This document shows positions 36,164 to 43,505 of a stretch of 64,000 bases of DNA, one piece after another. Under the pieces are notes generated by a model. It saw only the letters and a program-made list of their open reading frames with translations, ran no database searches and was not told the DNA's origin. The DNA is from Chitinophaga eiseniae (GTDB lineage: Bacteria > Bacteroidota > Bacteroidia > Chitinophagales > Chitinophagaceae), in NCBI RefSeq assembly GCF_900167135.1, contig NZ_FUWZ01000001.1:2317326-2381325 (forward strand), written 5' to 3'. Within the stretch, counting starts at the first letter, position 1, and each line of letters opens with the position of its first letter. The position numbers and the translations under genes were made by a program.

Positions 36164-36437
36164 AGTTGAGCGTTTAGTCGAGTTCCTTTTGTATAACCCA
36201 GATTTCTTTCCCGTACCTTATACAGGTTAACCCGCTTTTACTAAGATATGAATGTCTAATTTATTTATTCTTGCACCGTTCTCCTTATTCTGAAACGGGT
36301 CCCGGTATTCCGCGGGCGCCGCAAATATTCCTCCGAACACCGCAAATATCGATCACTCTCACTCAAATATCCATCTCGCTCCAACGGTGTAATTCCTTCG
36401 GCTACTTTTACATCATCATCATTAAAAACTACATCAC
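36164..36437 (+). promoter_or_regulatory. Leader region of the RiPP locus
   Basis: No gene seen. TACTTTTA at 36403-36410 is one base from the TAnnTTTG -7 consensus and lies 27 bases before the first precursor start, but I saw no -33 TTG at the right spacing. It is the only good place for the promoter of the precursor array. Confidence 0.4.
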
Positions 36438-36614
36438 ATGAAAAAGTTACAAAAACTGGTTGCCAAAGCGGTAACATCCCCTGAAACCCTGAAAGGTGGC
36501 AGATTAATGCAGATGGAAGCTTTCACCGACGGTGGTGACAAAACTACCTACAACACCGCGAGCTGGAATGGCAGACATTATGTTACTGACGTAAACCAGG
36601 ACCCCGGAAATTAA
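36438..36614 (+). CDS. Grasp-with-spasm precursor peptide A1
   Basis: 58 residues. Leader MKKLQKLVAKAVTSPETLKG ends with Gly-Gly at 20-21, the expected C39-peptidase site. The core holds FTDGGDKTT, ASWNGRHYVTD and an acidic tail, VNQDPGN. Thr, Ser and Asp/Glu residues supply the hydroxyl and carboxyl partners for omega-ester rings of the graspetide type (family knowledge; ring pattern not known). A second Gly-Gly at 32-33 makes the exact cut site uncertain. Start is the only ATG in frame. Not picked up by usual length cut-offs. Confidence 0.85.
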   Translation: MKKLQKLVAKAVTSPETLKGGRLMQMEAFTDGGDKTTYNTASWNGRHYVTDVNQDPGN

Positions 36615-36656
36615 TCGTACCCCGGAAAAAAGTTAACCTGTTAAATTGGAAAAACG

Positions 36657-36830
36657 ATGAAAAAGAAATTGTCAAAACTGAACGCAAAGAAGGTAGATGC
36701 GCCTGCAGCCATTAAAGGTGGCCTGTTACAAATGGTCTCCGATACTTCAGGTGGCGACTGTTACTTCACTACCGCCTTTTGCACTCAAAGAGGGGATCAG
36801 TTCTCCTGCGATCACAAAACAGATTGTTAA
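36657..36830 (+). CDS. Grasp-with-spasm precursor peptide B1, cysteine-rich variant
   Basis: 57 residues. Leader MKKKLSKLNAKKVDAPAAIK with Gly-Gly at 21-22. The core keeps the B-type TQRGDQFSCDHK but differs from the other B copies by TSGGDCYFTTAFC and a C-terminal TDC, giving four Cys (35, 42, 51, 57) where B2 and B3 have one. These could form disulfides after export. Second Gly-Gly at 32-33. Confidence 0.85.
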   Translation: MKKKLSKLNAKKVDAPAAIKGGLLQMVSDTSGGDCYFTTAFCTQRGDQFSCDHKTDC

Positions 36831-36874
36831 TTAACTACCCGGAAAAAAAACGTTTAACCTTTAAATTAAATACC

Positions 36875-37042
36875 ATGGACAAAAAACTGTCAAAACTGAA
36901 TGCAAAAAAAGTAGAGAACTCCGAAGCAGTTAAAGGCGGCCTGATGGCGCTGGCTAGCATGGAAATGGACGGTGGTGTTACTACCCATTCTGCTACCCAA
37001 AGAGGTGATCAGTACTTCTGCGATCACAAACAAGACAACTAA
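36875..37042 (+). CDS. Grasp-with-spasm precursor peptide B2
   Basis: 55 residues from the ATG at 36875; a longer in-frame reading from 36779 runs back through the B1 gene and is wrong. Leader MDKKLSKLNAKKVENSEAVK, Gly-Gly at 21-22, core ALASMEMDGGVTTHSATQRG and DQYFCDHKQDN. From residue 21 on it is identical to B3, so both copies would give the same product. Confidence 0.87.
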   Translation: MDKKLSKLNAKKVENSEAVKGGLMALASMEMDGGVTTHSATQRGDQYFCDHKQDN

Positions 37043-37080
37043 TCCACCTTCATTTATTCATTCATTCAATATTACAACAC

Positions 37081-37242
37081 ATGAAAAAGTTAGAAAAACT
37101 GGTTCCTAAAGCGGTAACATCTCCTGAAACACTGAAAGGCGGCTTAATGCAGCTGCAATGCCTGGAAGACGGCGACAAAACCACCAGCAACAGCGCTTCC
37201 TGGAATGGCAGACATTATGTTACTGATACGAAAGCGGACTAA
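37081..37242 (+). CDS. Grasp-with-spasm precursor peptide A2
   Basis: 53 residues. Leader MKKLEKLVPKAVTSPETLKG with Gly-Gly at 20-21; core LMQLQCLEDGDKTTSNSASW then NGRHYVTDTKAD. Compared with A1 it carries a Cys at 27 and lacks the second Gly-Gly (EDGD instead of TDGGD), so the first site is the likely universal cut. Confidence 0.87.
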   Translation: MKKLEKLVPKAVTSPETLKGGLMQLQCLEDGDKTTSNSASWNGRHYVTDTKAD

Positions 37243-37287
37243 GTATCTCCCCAAAAAAAGTAGTTAACCTGATAAATTAAAAACAAT

Positions 37288-37455
37288 ATGAAAAAGAAAT
37301 TGTCAAAACTGAGTGCAAAAAAAGTTGAAACCCCTGAAGTAATTAAAGGCGGCCTGATGGCACTGGCCAGCATGGAAATGGACGGCGGTGTTACTACTCA
37401 CTCTGCTACGCAGAGAGGTGATCAGTACTTCTGCGATCACAAACAAGATAACTAA
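37288..37455 (+). CDS. Grasp-with-spasm precursor peptide B3
   Basis: 55 residues. Leader MKKKLSKLSAKKVETPEVIK, Gly-Gly at 21-22, core identical to B2. Like B1 and B2 it is preceded by a conserved GTTAACCT...TAAATT leader stretch, showing that the duplicated unit includes upstream DNA. Confidence 0.87.
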   Translation: MKKKLSKLSAKKVETPEVIKGGLMALASMEMDGGVTTHSATQRGDQYFCDHKQDN

Positions 37456-37492
37456 TCATTTCTCCCTCCGCATCAAGATGATGGAAATCAAG

Positions 37493-37519
37493 GAACTGCC
37501 AGCTATTTGCTGGCAGTTC
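37493..37519 (+). promoter_or_regulatory. Intercistronic hairpin between precursors and maturase genes
   Basis: GAACTGCCAGC / GCTGGCAGTTC, a perfect 11-base stem with a TATTT loop, 37 bases after the last precursor stop. No T run follows, so it may pass part of the transcription or stabilise the precursor mRNA, giving many precursors per enzyme. Confidence 0.75.
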
Positions 37520-37544
37520 TCTCCAAAAAAATCAATATCCGGTC

Positions 37545-38573
37545 ATGTCTAAAAAGATACTCATATTAAGTCAGTCCTACCTGGAAAGTACTACAGACCA
37601 GGTTTGCCAATGGATGGACTATTTGAAAATACCTTACCTGCGGTTGAATGGTGAAGACTTCTTCCGGTTTCAACAGCTTAGTGATCTGCCGGATAATACA
37701 GAAACTGCCGTGGTTTGGTACCGCCGGAAAATCGCTCACTTTCCCGCGGAGTTTAGCCTGAAGCAACCGGACTTTAACAGCCAGTACACCATGAAACGTT
37801 TTCTGGTAGACGAATTCAACGGCCTGCATTCTTTTCTGTTTCATTCCATTGACGCCCAAAAATGGCTGAACGATCCCCTGTCAGAGAAAAATCTGAATAA
37901 ACTGCAGGTGTTACAGTTGGCCCGCCGGTTAAACATCCTCACGCCTTTTACGGAAGTGGTGACTACCAAAACAAAAATTATGGCTTTGCTGGAACAATAC
38001 CCGGCATTGATCGTAAAGCCCCTTAGCGAATGTATTTTACTGGAGGATACCGAGCGCCGGGCCTACAAAATGCTGACCAGCACCATCGATCAAAAGAGCC
38101 TGGGAGCAGTACCGGAAACATTTTTCCCCTCCCTGGTACAGGAAAGGATTGTCAAAAAATTTGAGATCAGAACCTTTTACCTGGATGGCGTATGTTATTC
38201 CATGGCCATCTTCTCCCAAAACAACCGGAAAACAACAGACGATTTCCGGAATTATGATAACCATCGGCCCAACAGGACCGTCCCCTATAAATTGCCCGCT
38301 GACCTGGAACATAAACTGGACCAGCTCATGAAAATACTGCGCTTCCGCACGGGATCCATCGACCTGATGGTAGACATGCAGGGGAACTATCATTTCCTCG
38401 AAATTAATCCGGAAGGTCAGTTTGGCATGGTGTCCCATCCCTGCAACTATTACCTGGAAAAAAAATTCGCACGGTTACTTCATCAATCTGTTCTCCATGA
38501 AAAAGAAATACATCAGCAACCTGAAAATAAAGAAAATGCTGCCCCTGCCACTGTATTTTCTGAAGCAGAGTGA
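37545..38573 (+). CDS. gwsG: ATP-grasp peptide maturase, grasp-with-spasm system
   Basis: 342 residues. ATP-grasp features in order: pre-ATP-grasp region (1-120), Lys158 in LIVKPL, QERIVKKFEIRTFYLDG at 199-215 for nucleotide binding and precursor-side contacts, and the metal-binding set Asp273 (GSIDLMVD), Glu286 and Asn288 (FLEINPEG). It belongs with RimK/MvdD-type ligases that link side-chain carboxylates to Thr/Ser hydroxyls or Lys amines, using ATP to form an acyl phosphate. Its substrates should be the five peptides just upstream. The last 25 codons overlap a small ORF in another frame. Confidence 0.93.
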   Translation: MSKKILILSQSYLESTTDQVCQWMDYLKIPYLRLNGEDFFRFQQLSDLPDNTETAVVWYRRKIAHFPAEFSLKQPDFNSQYTMKRFLVDEFNGLHSFLFHSIDAQKWLNDPLSEKNLNKLQVLQLARRLNILTPFTEVVTTKTKIMALLEQYPALIVKPLSECILLEDTERRAYKMLTSTIDQKSLGAVPETFFPSLVQERIVKKFEIRTFYLDGVCYSMAIFSQNNRKTTDDFRNYDNHRPNRTVPYKLPADLEHKLDQLMKILRFRTGSIDLMVDMQGNYHFLEINPEGQFGMVSHPCNYYLEKKFARLLHQSVLHEKEIHQQPENKENAAPATVFSEAE

Positions 38574-38676
38574 ATCCGTTGCCTCCCTGCCCATCACGAA
38601 GTTTGAGAAAGCCTCGAAGGTTAACGCGGAAGGATTCGAACTGTATAATTTCTATAAACCGATCTCCAAATTCTGA
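38497..38676 (+). CDS. Small overlapping ORF between the two maturase genes
   Basis: 59 residues, MKKKYISNLKIKKMLPLPLY and so on to FYKPISKF. It overlaps the end of gwsG by 77 bases in another frame and ends nine bases before gwsS. After the overlap its third-position GC and codon choice match neighbouring genes, which supports a real gene. Basic N-terminus, no Gly-Gly, no signal peptide. I do not recognise it. A frameshifted gwsG tail is the alternative, but gwsG already has its full length. Confidence 0.55.
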   Translation: MKKKYISNLKIKKMLPLPLYFLKQSESVASLPITKFEKASKVNAEGFELYNFYKPISKF

Positions 38677-38685
38677 TTTTCTGTT

Positions 38686-39756
38686 ATGGAATATCTAAAC
38701 ATATACGCAAACTGTCAACTGGTAAAGGGCGCCAATATGTCGCTGCTCTGTGATCTGCAAATGCGCCGGTTTTATCACCTGCCGAATGATACTGCTGAAG
38801 TATTGTTGTTCCTGCAACAATATTCCATCGACGAATGTATCGCGCATTATGGGGAAGATAACCGGGAAGCTATCGCCGGTTATGTGGACTTCTTCGTCAG
38901 CCGTGAGCTGGGATTCATCGACGACCGTATCCTGCCGGAGCTTACCGCAATGGAGCTTACCTGGGACCGCTTTGCGGATATTACCAATGTTGTTATTGAA
39001 TACCAGGAAACCATCGACTATACCGGATCATTTTTCCGGGAGCTGCTGGACCAGCACCTGGAAGGGCTGGAGATCAGGTTTTATCAGCCGGTGGCGCTGC
39101 CTGAACTGAGGGAATTACTGGCATTGTTCAGCGATTCCACGTTGCGGCATATCAAACTGGTACTGCCCTACGAGAAAAGCCTGAACATAGCCGCACTGGA
39201 CGAACTGGTGAAGAAACACCAACGGGTAAAATCCCTGTTGGTACATAGTTCACCGGAGGAAAAGCTTGAAAAAATATTCTCGAATTCTGTACCGGTGTAC
39301 TATTTCACCGGAAAGATCAACTCCTGCATGGCCTGCGGCGAAATACGCGCCCACCACTTTACGGTGAACACGGAACTATTCACCGAAAGCCTGCGTTTTA
39401 ATAGCTGCCTGAATCGAAAGCTGAGCATAGATCAGCAGGGATATATCAAAAACTGTCCTTCTATGCGGGAGAATTATGGCCATGTGGCAGATACGTCCCT
39501 GCAGGCAGTGCTGGACAATAAAACGTTTAACCGTTACAACCATATCCGTAAAGACGATATCGCTGTTTGTAAAGACTGTGAATTCCGGCACGTATGTACG
39601 GACTGCCGGGCTTATATAGAAAATCCACAGGACATCTATTCAAAACCCCTTAAATGCGGGTACAACCCATACACCAACAATTGGGAAGAATGGGCGCAGC
39701 ATCCGATGAAACAAGCCGCTATCGAGTGGTATGGAATGGCAGAGATAATCAAATGA
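38686..39756 (+). CDS. gwsS: SPASM-domain protein of the grasp-with-spasm system
   Basis: 356 residues. The C-terminal SPASM cluster region has Cys241, Cys257 (GYIKNC), Cys295/298/304/307 (CKDCEFRHVCTDC) and Cys324, plus Cys214/217 (CMAC), enough for two auxiliary Fe-S clusters. The N-terminal half has the length of a radical-SAM barrel but contains no CxxxCxxC, so no SAM-binding cluster can form there. A role as a partner, scaffold or precursor-binding protein for gwsG is more likely than radical chemistry. It is followed one base later by the exporter gene. Confidence 0.93.
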   Translation: MEYLNIYANCQLVKGANMSLLCDLQMRRFYHLPNDTAEVLLFLQQYSIDECIAHYGEDNREAIAGYVDFFVSRELGFIDDRILPELTAMELTWDRFADITNVVIEYQETIDYTGSFFRELLDQHLEGLEIRFYQPVALPELRELLALFSDSTLRHIKLVLPYEKSLNIAALDELVKKHQRVKSLLVHSSPEEKLEKIFSNSVPVYYFTGKINSCMACGEIRAHHFTVNTELFTESLRFNSCLNRKLSIDQQGYIKNCPSMRENYGHVADTSLQAVLDNKTFNRYNHIRKDDIAVCKDCEFRHVCTDCRAYIENPQDIYSKPLKCGYNPYTNNWEEWAQHPMKQAAIEWYGMAEIIK

Positions 39757-39757
39757 T

Positions 39758-41965
39758 ATGAAGCTGAAAAAATTTCCTTTTTATAAGCAGCCGGACGGGA
39801 AGGATTGTGGTCCTACCTGTATCAAAATCATCAGCAAGCATTATGGCAGGCTGACAGATATACAGGCTATCCGTACCCTCGCGGAAACAACGCGGGAGGG
39901 CAGCTCTTTAGCGGGACTGTCTGCGGCTGCAGAAGGATTGGGGTTTAAGTCACTGGCGGTGAAAATAGATTTTCCCACGCTGGTGGAAGAGGCGCCACTG
40001 CCTTGTATTTGCCACTGGGGACAACAACATTTTGTGGTCGTTTATAACATCAGAAAATCGGGTGGACGTACCCTCGTTCAGGTGTCCGATCCGGCCTATG
40101 GGCTGATCACCTACACCCGGCAGGAATTCATTGATGGTTGGATGGGCAAGGGAAAAAAAGAAAATGATGAAGAAGGAATTGCCCTGCTGCTGGAAACTAC
40201 CCCCGAATTTTATGAATCAGAAACCGATACACCTGCCAGGAGGAAAGATATTTCTTTCCTCTTTAGCTATTTTTTCCGGTACAAAAAACTGATTACCCAG
40301 CTCACCCTTGGCCTGCTGGCCGGTAGCGTGCTGTCACTGATCTTTCCCTTTCTCTCCCAGAGTATCGTAGACATCGGCATACAGAACCATGACCTGAATT
40401 TTATCTACCTGGTACTACTGGCACAGGTGATGCTGTTTGTGGGAAGAACCGGGATAGAAGTGATACGCAGCTGGATCTTGTTACATCTGTCCAGCAGGAT
40501 CAATATCTCCATTGTATCGAACTTTTTTATTAAGCTGATGAAATTACCCATCAGTTATTTTGATACCCGCATGACGGGGGACATCATGCAGCGTATCAAT
40601 GACCACCAGCGCATAGAACAGCTGATGACCAATTCGTCGCTGAACACGCTTTTCTCCATGGTGAACCTGGTGATCTTTAGTATTGTATTGCTGTTGTATG
40701 ATTACCGGCTTTTCCTGATCTATCTACTGGGCGGGGCGTTGTCTATTGCATGGATCTCTTTCTTCCTCAAAAAAAGAAGAGACCTGGACTATAAACGTTT
40801 TTCCCAGGTATCGGAGGAACAAAGCAAGGTGATGGAACTGGTGAATGGGATGCAGGAAATCAAGATATACAATGCTGAAAGACAGATGCGCTGGGGCTGG
40901 GAGTTTATGCAGGTAAAACTGTTTAAGATCCACATCAGTTCCCTGTCCCTGGAGCAATGGCAAACCGTTGGTTCCAATTTCATCAACCAGATGAAAGACA
41001 TTTTTGTCAGTTTCCTGGCAGCCAAACTGGTACTCGACGGGAACCTGACACTGGGTATGATGCTGGCGGTACAGTATATCATCGGTCAGCTGAATGGCCC
41101 GCTGGTACAACTGATGGATTTCGTAAAGCAGGTACAGGACGCAAAGATATCCCTGGAAAGGCTGAGCGAGATCCACGAAAAAGAAGACGAAGAACGCAGT
41201 GATGTACAAACGGTGATGGATATACCGGAACAGGATATTGTATTGGATAATGTCTCTTTCCGTTATGTAGGCGCTGGTTCCCCCGTATTTGAAAACCTGA
41301 GCCTGCGTATCCCGCATCGTAAAACCACTGCCATTGTCGGCGCTAGTGGTAGTGGTAAAACCACATTGCTGAAGTTGCTCATGAAGTTTTATGATCCGGT
41401 GGAGGGAGAAATAAAGATTGGCCATGCGCCCCTGAAACACGTTTCGCCGCGCTACTGGCGCGATCAATGTGGCGTGGTGATGCAGGAAGGGTATGTGTTC
41501 AATGATACCATCGCTAAAAATATAGCCGTCGGCATTGATGATATTGACCGGCCACAGTTGCGCAAAGCTGTAGAGGTGGCCTGCATCAGGGACTTTATTG
41601 AAAGCCTGCCTCTGAATTACAATTCAAAGATCGGTAACGAAGGTATCGGTATCAGCGGTGGCCAGAAACAACGCCTGTTTATTGCCCGGGCTGTTTATAA
41701 AGCGCCGGAATACATCTTCTTCGATGAAGCTACCAGCGCGCTGGATGCCAATACGGAAAAGGCTATCATGGGCAACCTGGAACAGTTTCTCAAAGGGAAA
41801 ACAGCGGTGATCATCGCTCACCGATTGTCAACCGTAAAAAATGCTGATAAAATCATCGTACTGGATAAAGGAAGGGTAGTAGAGGAGGGTAGTCACGACG
41901 AACTGGTATCGCTCAGAAAAGAATATTACAGGCTGGTAAAAAATCAATTGGAACTTGGAAACTAA
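39758..41965 (+). CDS. C39 peptidase-containing ABC exporter
   Basis: 735 residues. N-terminal C39 peptidase (1-140) with Cys17 (DCGPTC), His91 and Asp111 (SDPAYG), which cuts precursors after Gly-Gly. Six membrane helices follow (about 160-460), then the ATPase with Walker A GASGSGKT at 528-535, signature ISGGQ at 632-636 and Walker B Asp656-Glu657. One polypeptide therefore removes the leader and exports the peptide. It overlaps the HlyD gene by 11 bases. Confidence 0.95.
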   Translation: MKLKKFPFYKQPDGKDCGPTCIKIISKHYGRLTDIQAIRTLAETTREGSSLAGLSAAAEGLGFKSLAVKIDFPTLVEEAPLPCICHWGQQHFVVVYNIRKSGGRTLVQVSDPAYGLITYTRQEFIDGWMGKGKKENDEEGIALLLETTPEFYESETDTPARRKDISFLFSYFFRYKKLITQLTLGLLAGSVLSLIFPFLSQSIVDIGIQNHDLNFIYLVLLAQVMLFVGRTGIEVIRSWILLHLSSRINISIVSNFFIKLMKLPISYFDTRMTGDIMQRINDHQRIEQLMTNSSLNTLFSMVNLVIFSIVLLLYDYRLFLIYLLGGALSIAWISFFLKKRRDLDYKRFSQVSEEQSKVMELVNGMQEIKIYNAERQMRWGWEFMQVKLFKIHISSLSLEQWQTVGSNFINQMKDIFVSFLAAKLVLDGNLTLGMMLAVQYIIGQLNGPLVQLMDFVKQVQDAKISLERLSEIHEKEDEERSDVQTVMDIPEQDIVLDNVSFRYVGAGSPVFENLSLRIPHRKTTAIVGASGSGKTTLLKLLMKFYDPVEGEIKIGHAPLKHVSPRYWRDQCGVVMQEGYVFNDTIAKNIAVGIDDIDRPQLRKAVEVACIRDFIESLPLNYNSKIGNEGIGISGGQKQRLFIARAVYKAPEYIFFDEATSALDANTEKAIMGNLEQFLKGKTAVIIAHRLSTVKNADKIIVLDKGRVVEEGSHDELVSLRKEYYRLVKNQLELGN

Positions 41966-43256
41966 AAAAGATATACTGGACACGGTGCAACTGCATTCGG
42001 AAGGCGTGCAGGACATTCTGACGCTGCCTCCGCACTGGATGACACGTTGGGGCAACACTGTTATTATAGTAATCCTGCTGCTCATTTTGGTGATGAGCTA
42101 TGTGGTCAAATACCCCGAGTTTGTTCCTTCCAAGGTGATCATCTCTTCCAGTAATCCACCGGAGAAGCTGGAAGCTCGCACCAATAGCAAGGTAGAGGAA
42201 ATCTTTGTGGAAGACCACCAAAAGGTAACGAAGAACCAACGCTTGCTGGTGTTGCAGTCCACCGCAGACTACCGGGACGTGATCCGCCTGCGTAATATCA
42301 TGGATTCGCTGGATAGTAAGGCATTGCTCCACTTCCCCCTGGCGGAAGTAGCCCGGTTTAAGCTGGGGGACGTACAGGCTGACTATAATGCTTTTGCCAG
42401 GGCGCTCACAGATGAACAGCTGTATGCCCGCTTGCAGCCCTATTCTCCGGACTTCGCTGCGGCAGAAAGGAGCCTCACGGAGTCGCGTAACCGCATCCGT
42501 ACCCTGCAACAGCAAAAAGAACTGGAGCAAAAAAAGTATGAAGTCTCTAAACGGGAGTTCGACAGGTACCAGGAACTGTTTAAGGAAAAAGTAGTGTCTG
42601 CGGCAGAGATGGGCCAGGAGAAAATCAAATTCCTCCAGGCAGAACAAAATCTTGAAAATCTTAATGTTACGATTTCTCAGTTGCAGGAGAGTATACTGGG
42701 TATAGAAAAAACGAAAAGCGGTGTGACTATCAACGCACAAAAAGACCAGATCAACCTGAGCTCACAGACCACCCAGCTGTTTGAACAATTGCGGCGGTCT
42801 GTTAAATCCTGGGAGCAAAACTACCTGTTCACCTCTTCCGTAGATGGCGTGGTAGGCTTTCAGCAGTTTCTGGGTAAAAACCAGTTTGTAAAGTCAGGTG
42901 ATATACTCGTTGCCGTTATGCCGGAAGATAAAAATATGCTGATTGGCCACCTGCAGGTACCAGCCACCAACTCCGGCAAAGTGAAGGAAGGACAGAAGGT
43001 ACTGCTGAAACTGGACAACTATCCTTACCAGGAGTTTGGCGCTGTACAGGGCAAGGTGAAAAGCATTGCCAATACCCCCGATAAAGATGGTAACTACTAC
43101 GTGAATGTGGTTCTCCCGGACGGCCTGAAAACCTCTTTTCACAAAACACTTGCCTTCGATAAAGAACTGAAAGGAAATGCAGAGATTGTTACACAGGACC
43201 TAAGGTTGATAGAACGTTTCTTTTATCAGCTACGAAAATTACTTCGGTTTGAGTAG
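41955..43256 (+). CDS. HlyD-family periplasmic adaptor of the RiPP exporter
   Basis: 433 residues. The start is a TTG at 41955; the next ATG lies past the conserved N-terminus. One membrane helix (about 35-55), a lipoyl-like half motif (VEEIFVEDHQKVTKNQRLL), a long coiled-coil hairpin (about 150-270) and a beta-barrel end. It should connect the C39 exporter to an outer-membrane channel; no TolC-like gene is in the window. Confidence 0.92.
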   Translation: METKKDILDTVQLHSEGVQDILTLPPHWMTRWGNTVIIVILLLILVMSYVVKYPEFVPSKVIISSSNPPEKLEARTNSKVEEIFVEDHQKVTKNQRLLVLQSTADYRDVIRLRNIMDSLDSKALLHFPLAEVARFKLGDVQADYNAFARALTDEQLYARLQPYSPDFAAAERSLTESRNRIRTLQQQKELEQKKYEVSKREFDRYQELFKEKVVSAAEMGQEKIKFLQAEQNLENLNVTISQLQESILGIEKTKSGVTINAQKDQINLSSQTTQLFEQLRRSVKSWEQNYLFTSSVDGVVGFQQFLGKNQFVKSGDILVAVMPEDKNMLIGHLQVPATNSGKVKEGQKVLLKLDNYPYQEFGAVQGKVKSIANTPDKDGNYYVNVVLPDGLKTSFHKTLAFDKELKGNAEIVTQDLRLIERFFYQLRKLLRFE

Positions 43257-43432
43257 GCATTTGTCGGTTATTGTACAATATCCATCTGCCGAAAACTATT
43301 TTTTATGGAAAAGCAATAAATGAAAAACGCTTTACCCTCGATGGGCTCGCGTTCATAACCTTTGAGGCTAACGCACAATCACTTCATGGTCCGTTGACAG
43401 GGCTAGAAAAAACGATCGGAGCCAGTAATGTG

Positions 43433-43490
43433 AGCGCACATAAAAAAGAGGCAATCCCTGGGGTTACCTCTTTTTATGTGCGCTTTTTAC
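43433..43490. terminator. Strong bidirectional terminator ending the RiPP locus
   Basis: A stem of about 21 bases (AGCGCACATAAAAA...GAGG / CCTC...TTTTTATGTGCGCT) followed by TTTTT on the plus strand and preceded by A-rich sequence. It sits between the HlyD gene and the convergent hydrolase gene. Confidence 0.85.
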
Positions 43491-43505
43491 GTTTCCGGAG
43501 CCTAC

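Larger units (their letters stand above)
36438..37455 (+). repeat. Tandem array of five precursor genes, order A-B-B-A-B
   Basis: Two sequence families alternate. A1/B1 and A2/B3 are two copies of an A-B pair about 640 bases apart, with B2 between them; spacings between genes are 38 to 45 bases. The pattern fits repeated unit duplication followed by divergence of B1. Confidence 0.85.

Noticed and set aside
36438..37455. Repeat array resembling a CRISPR
   Set aside because: Units are 160-180 bases and code for peptides with conserved leaders; there are no short identical repeats with spacers and no cas genes.
38686..39756. Radical SAM enzyme
   Set aside because: Length and SPASM cysteines suggest it, but CxxxCxxC is absent, so only the SPASM call is kept.
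40724..41467. 247-residue frame antisense to the exporter
   Set aside because: Lies opposite the ATPase and membrane part of the C39 exporter, no motif, shadow composition.
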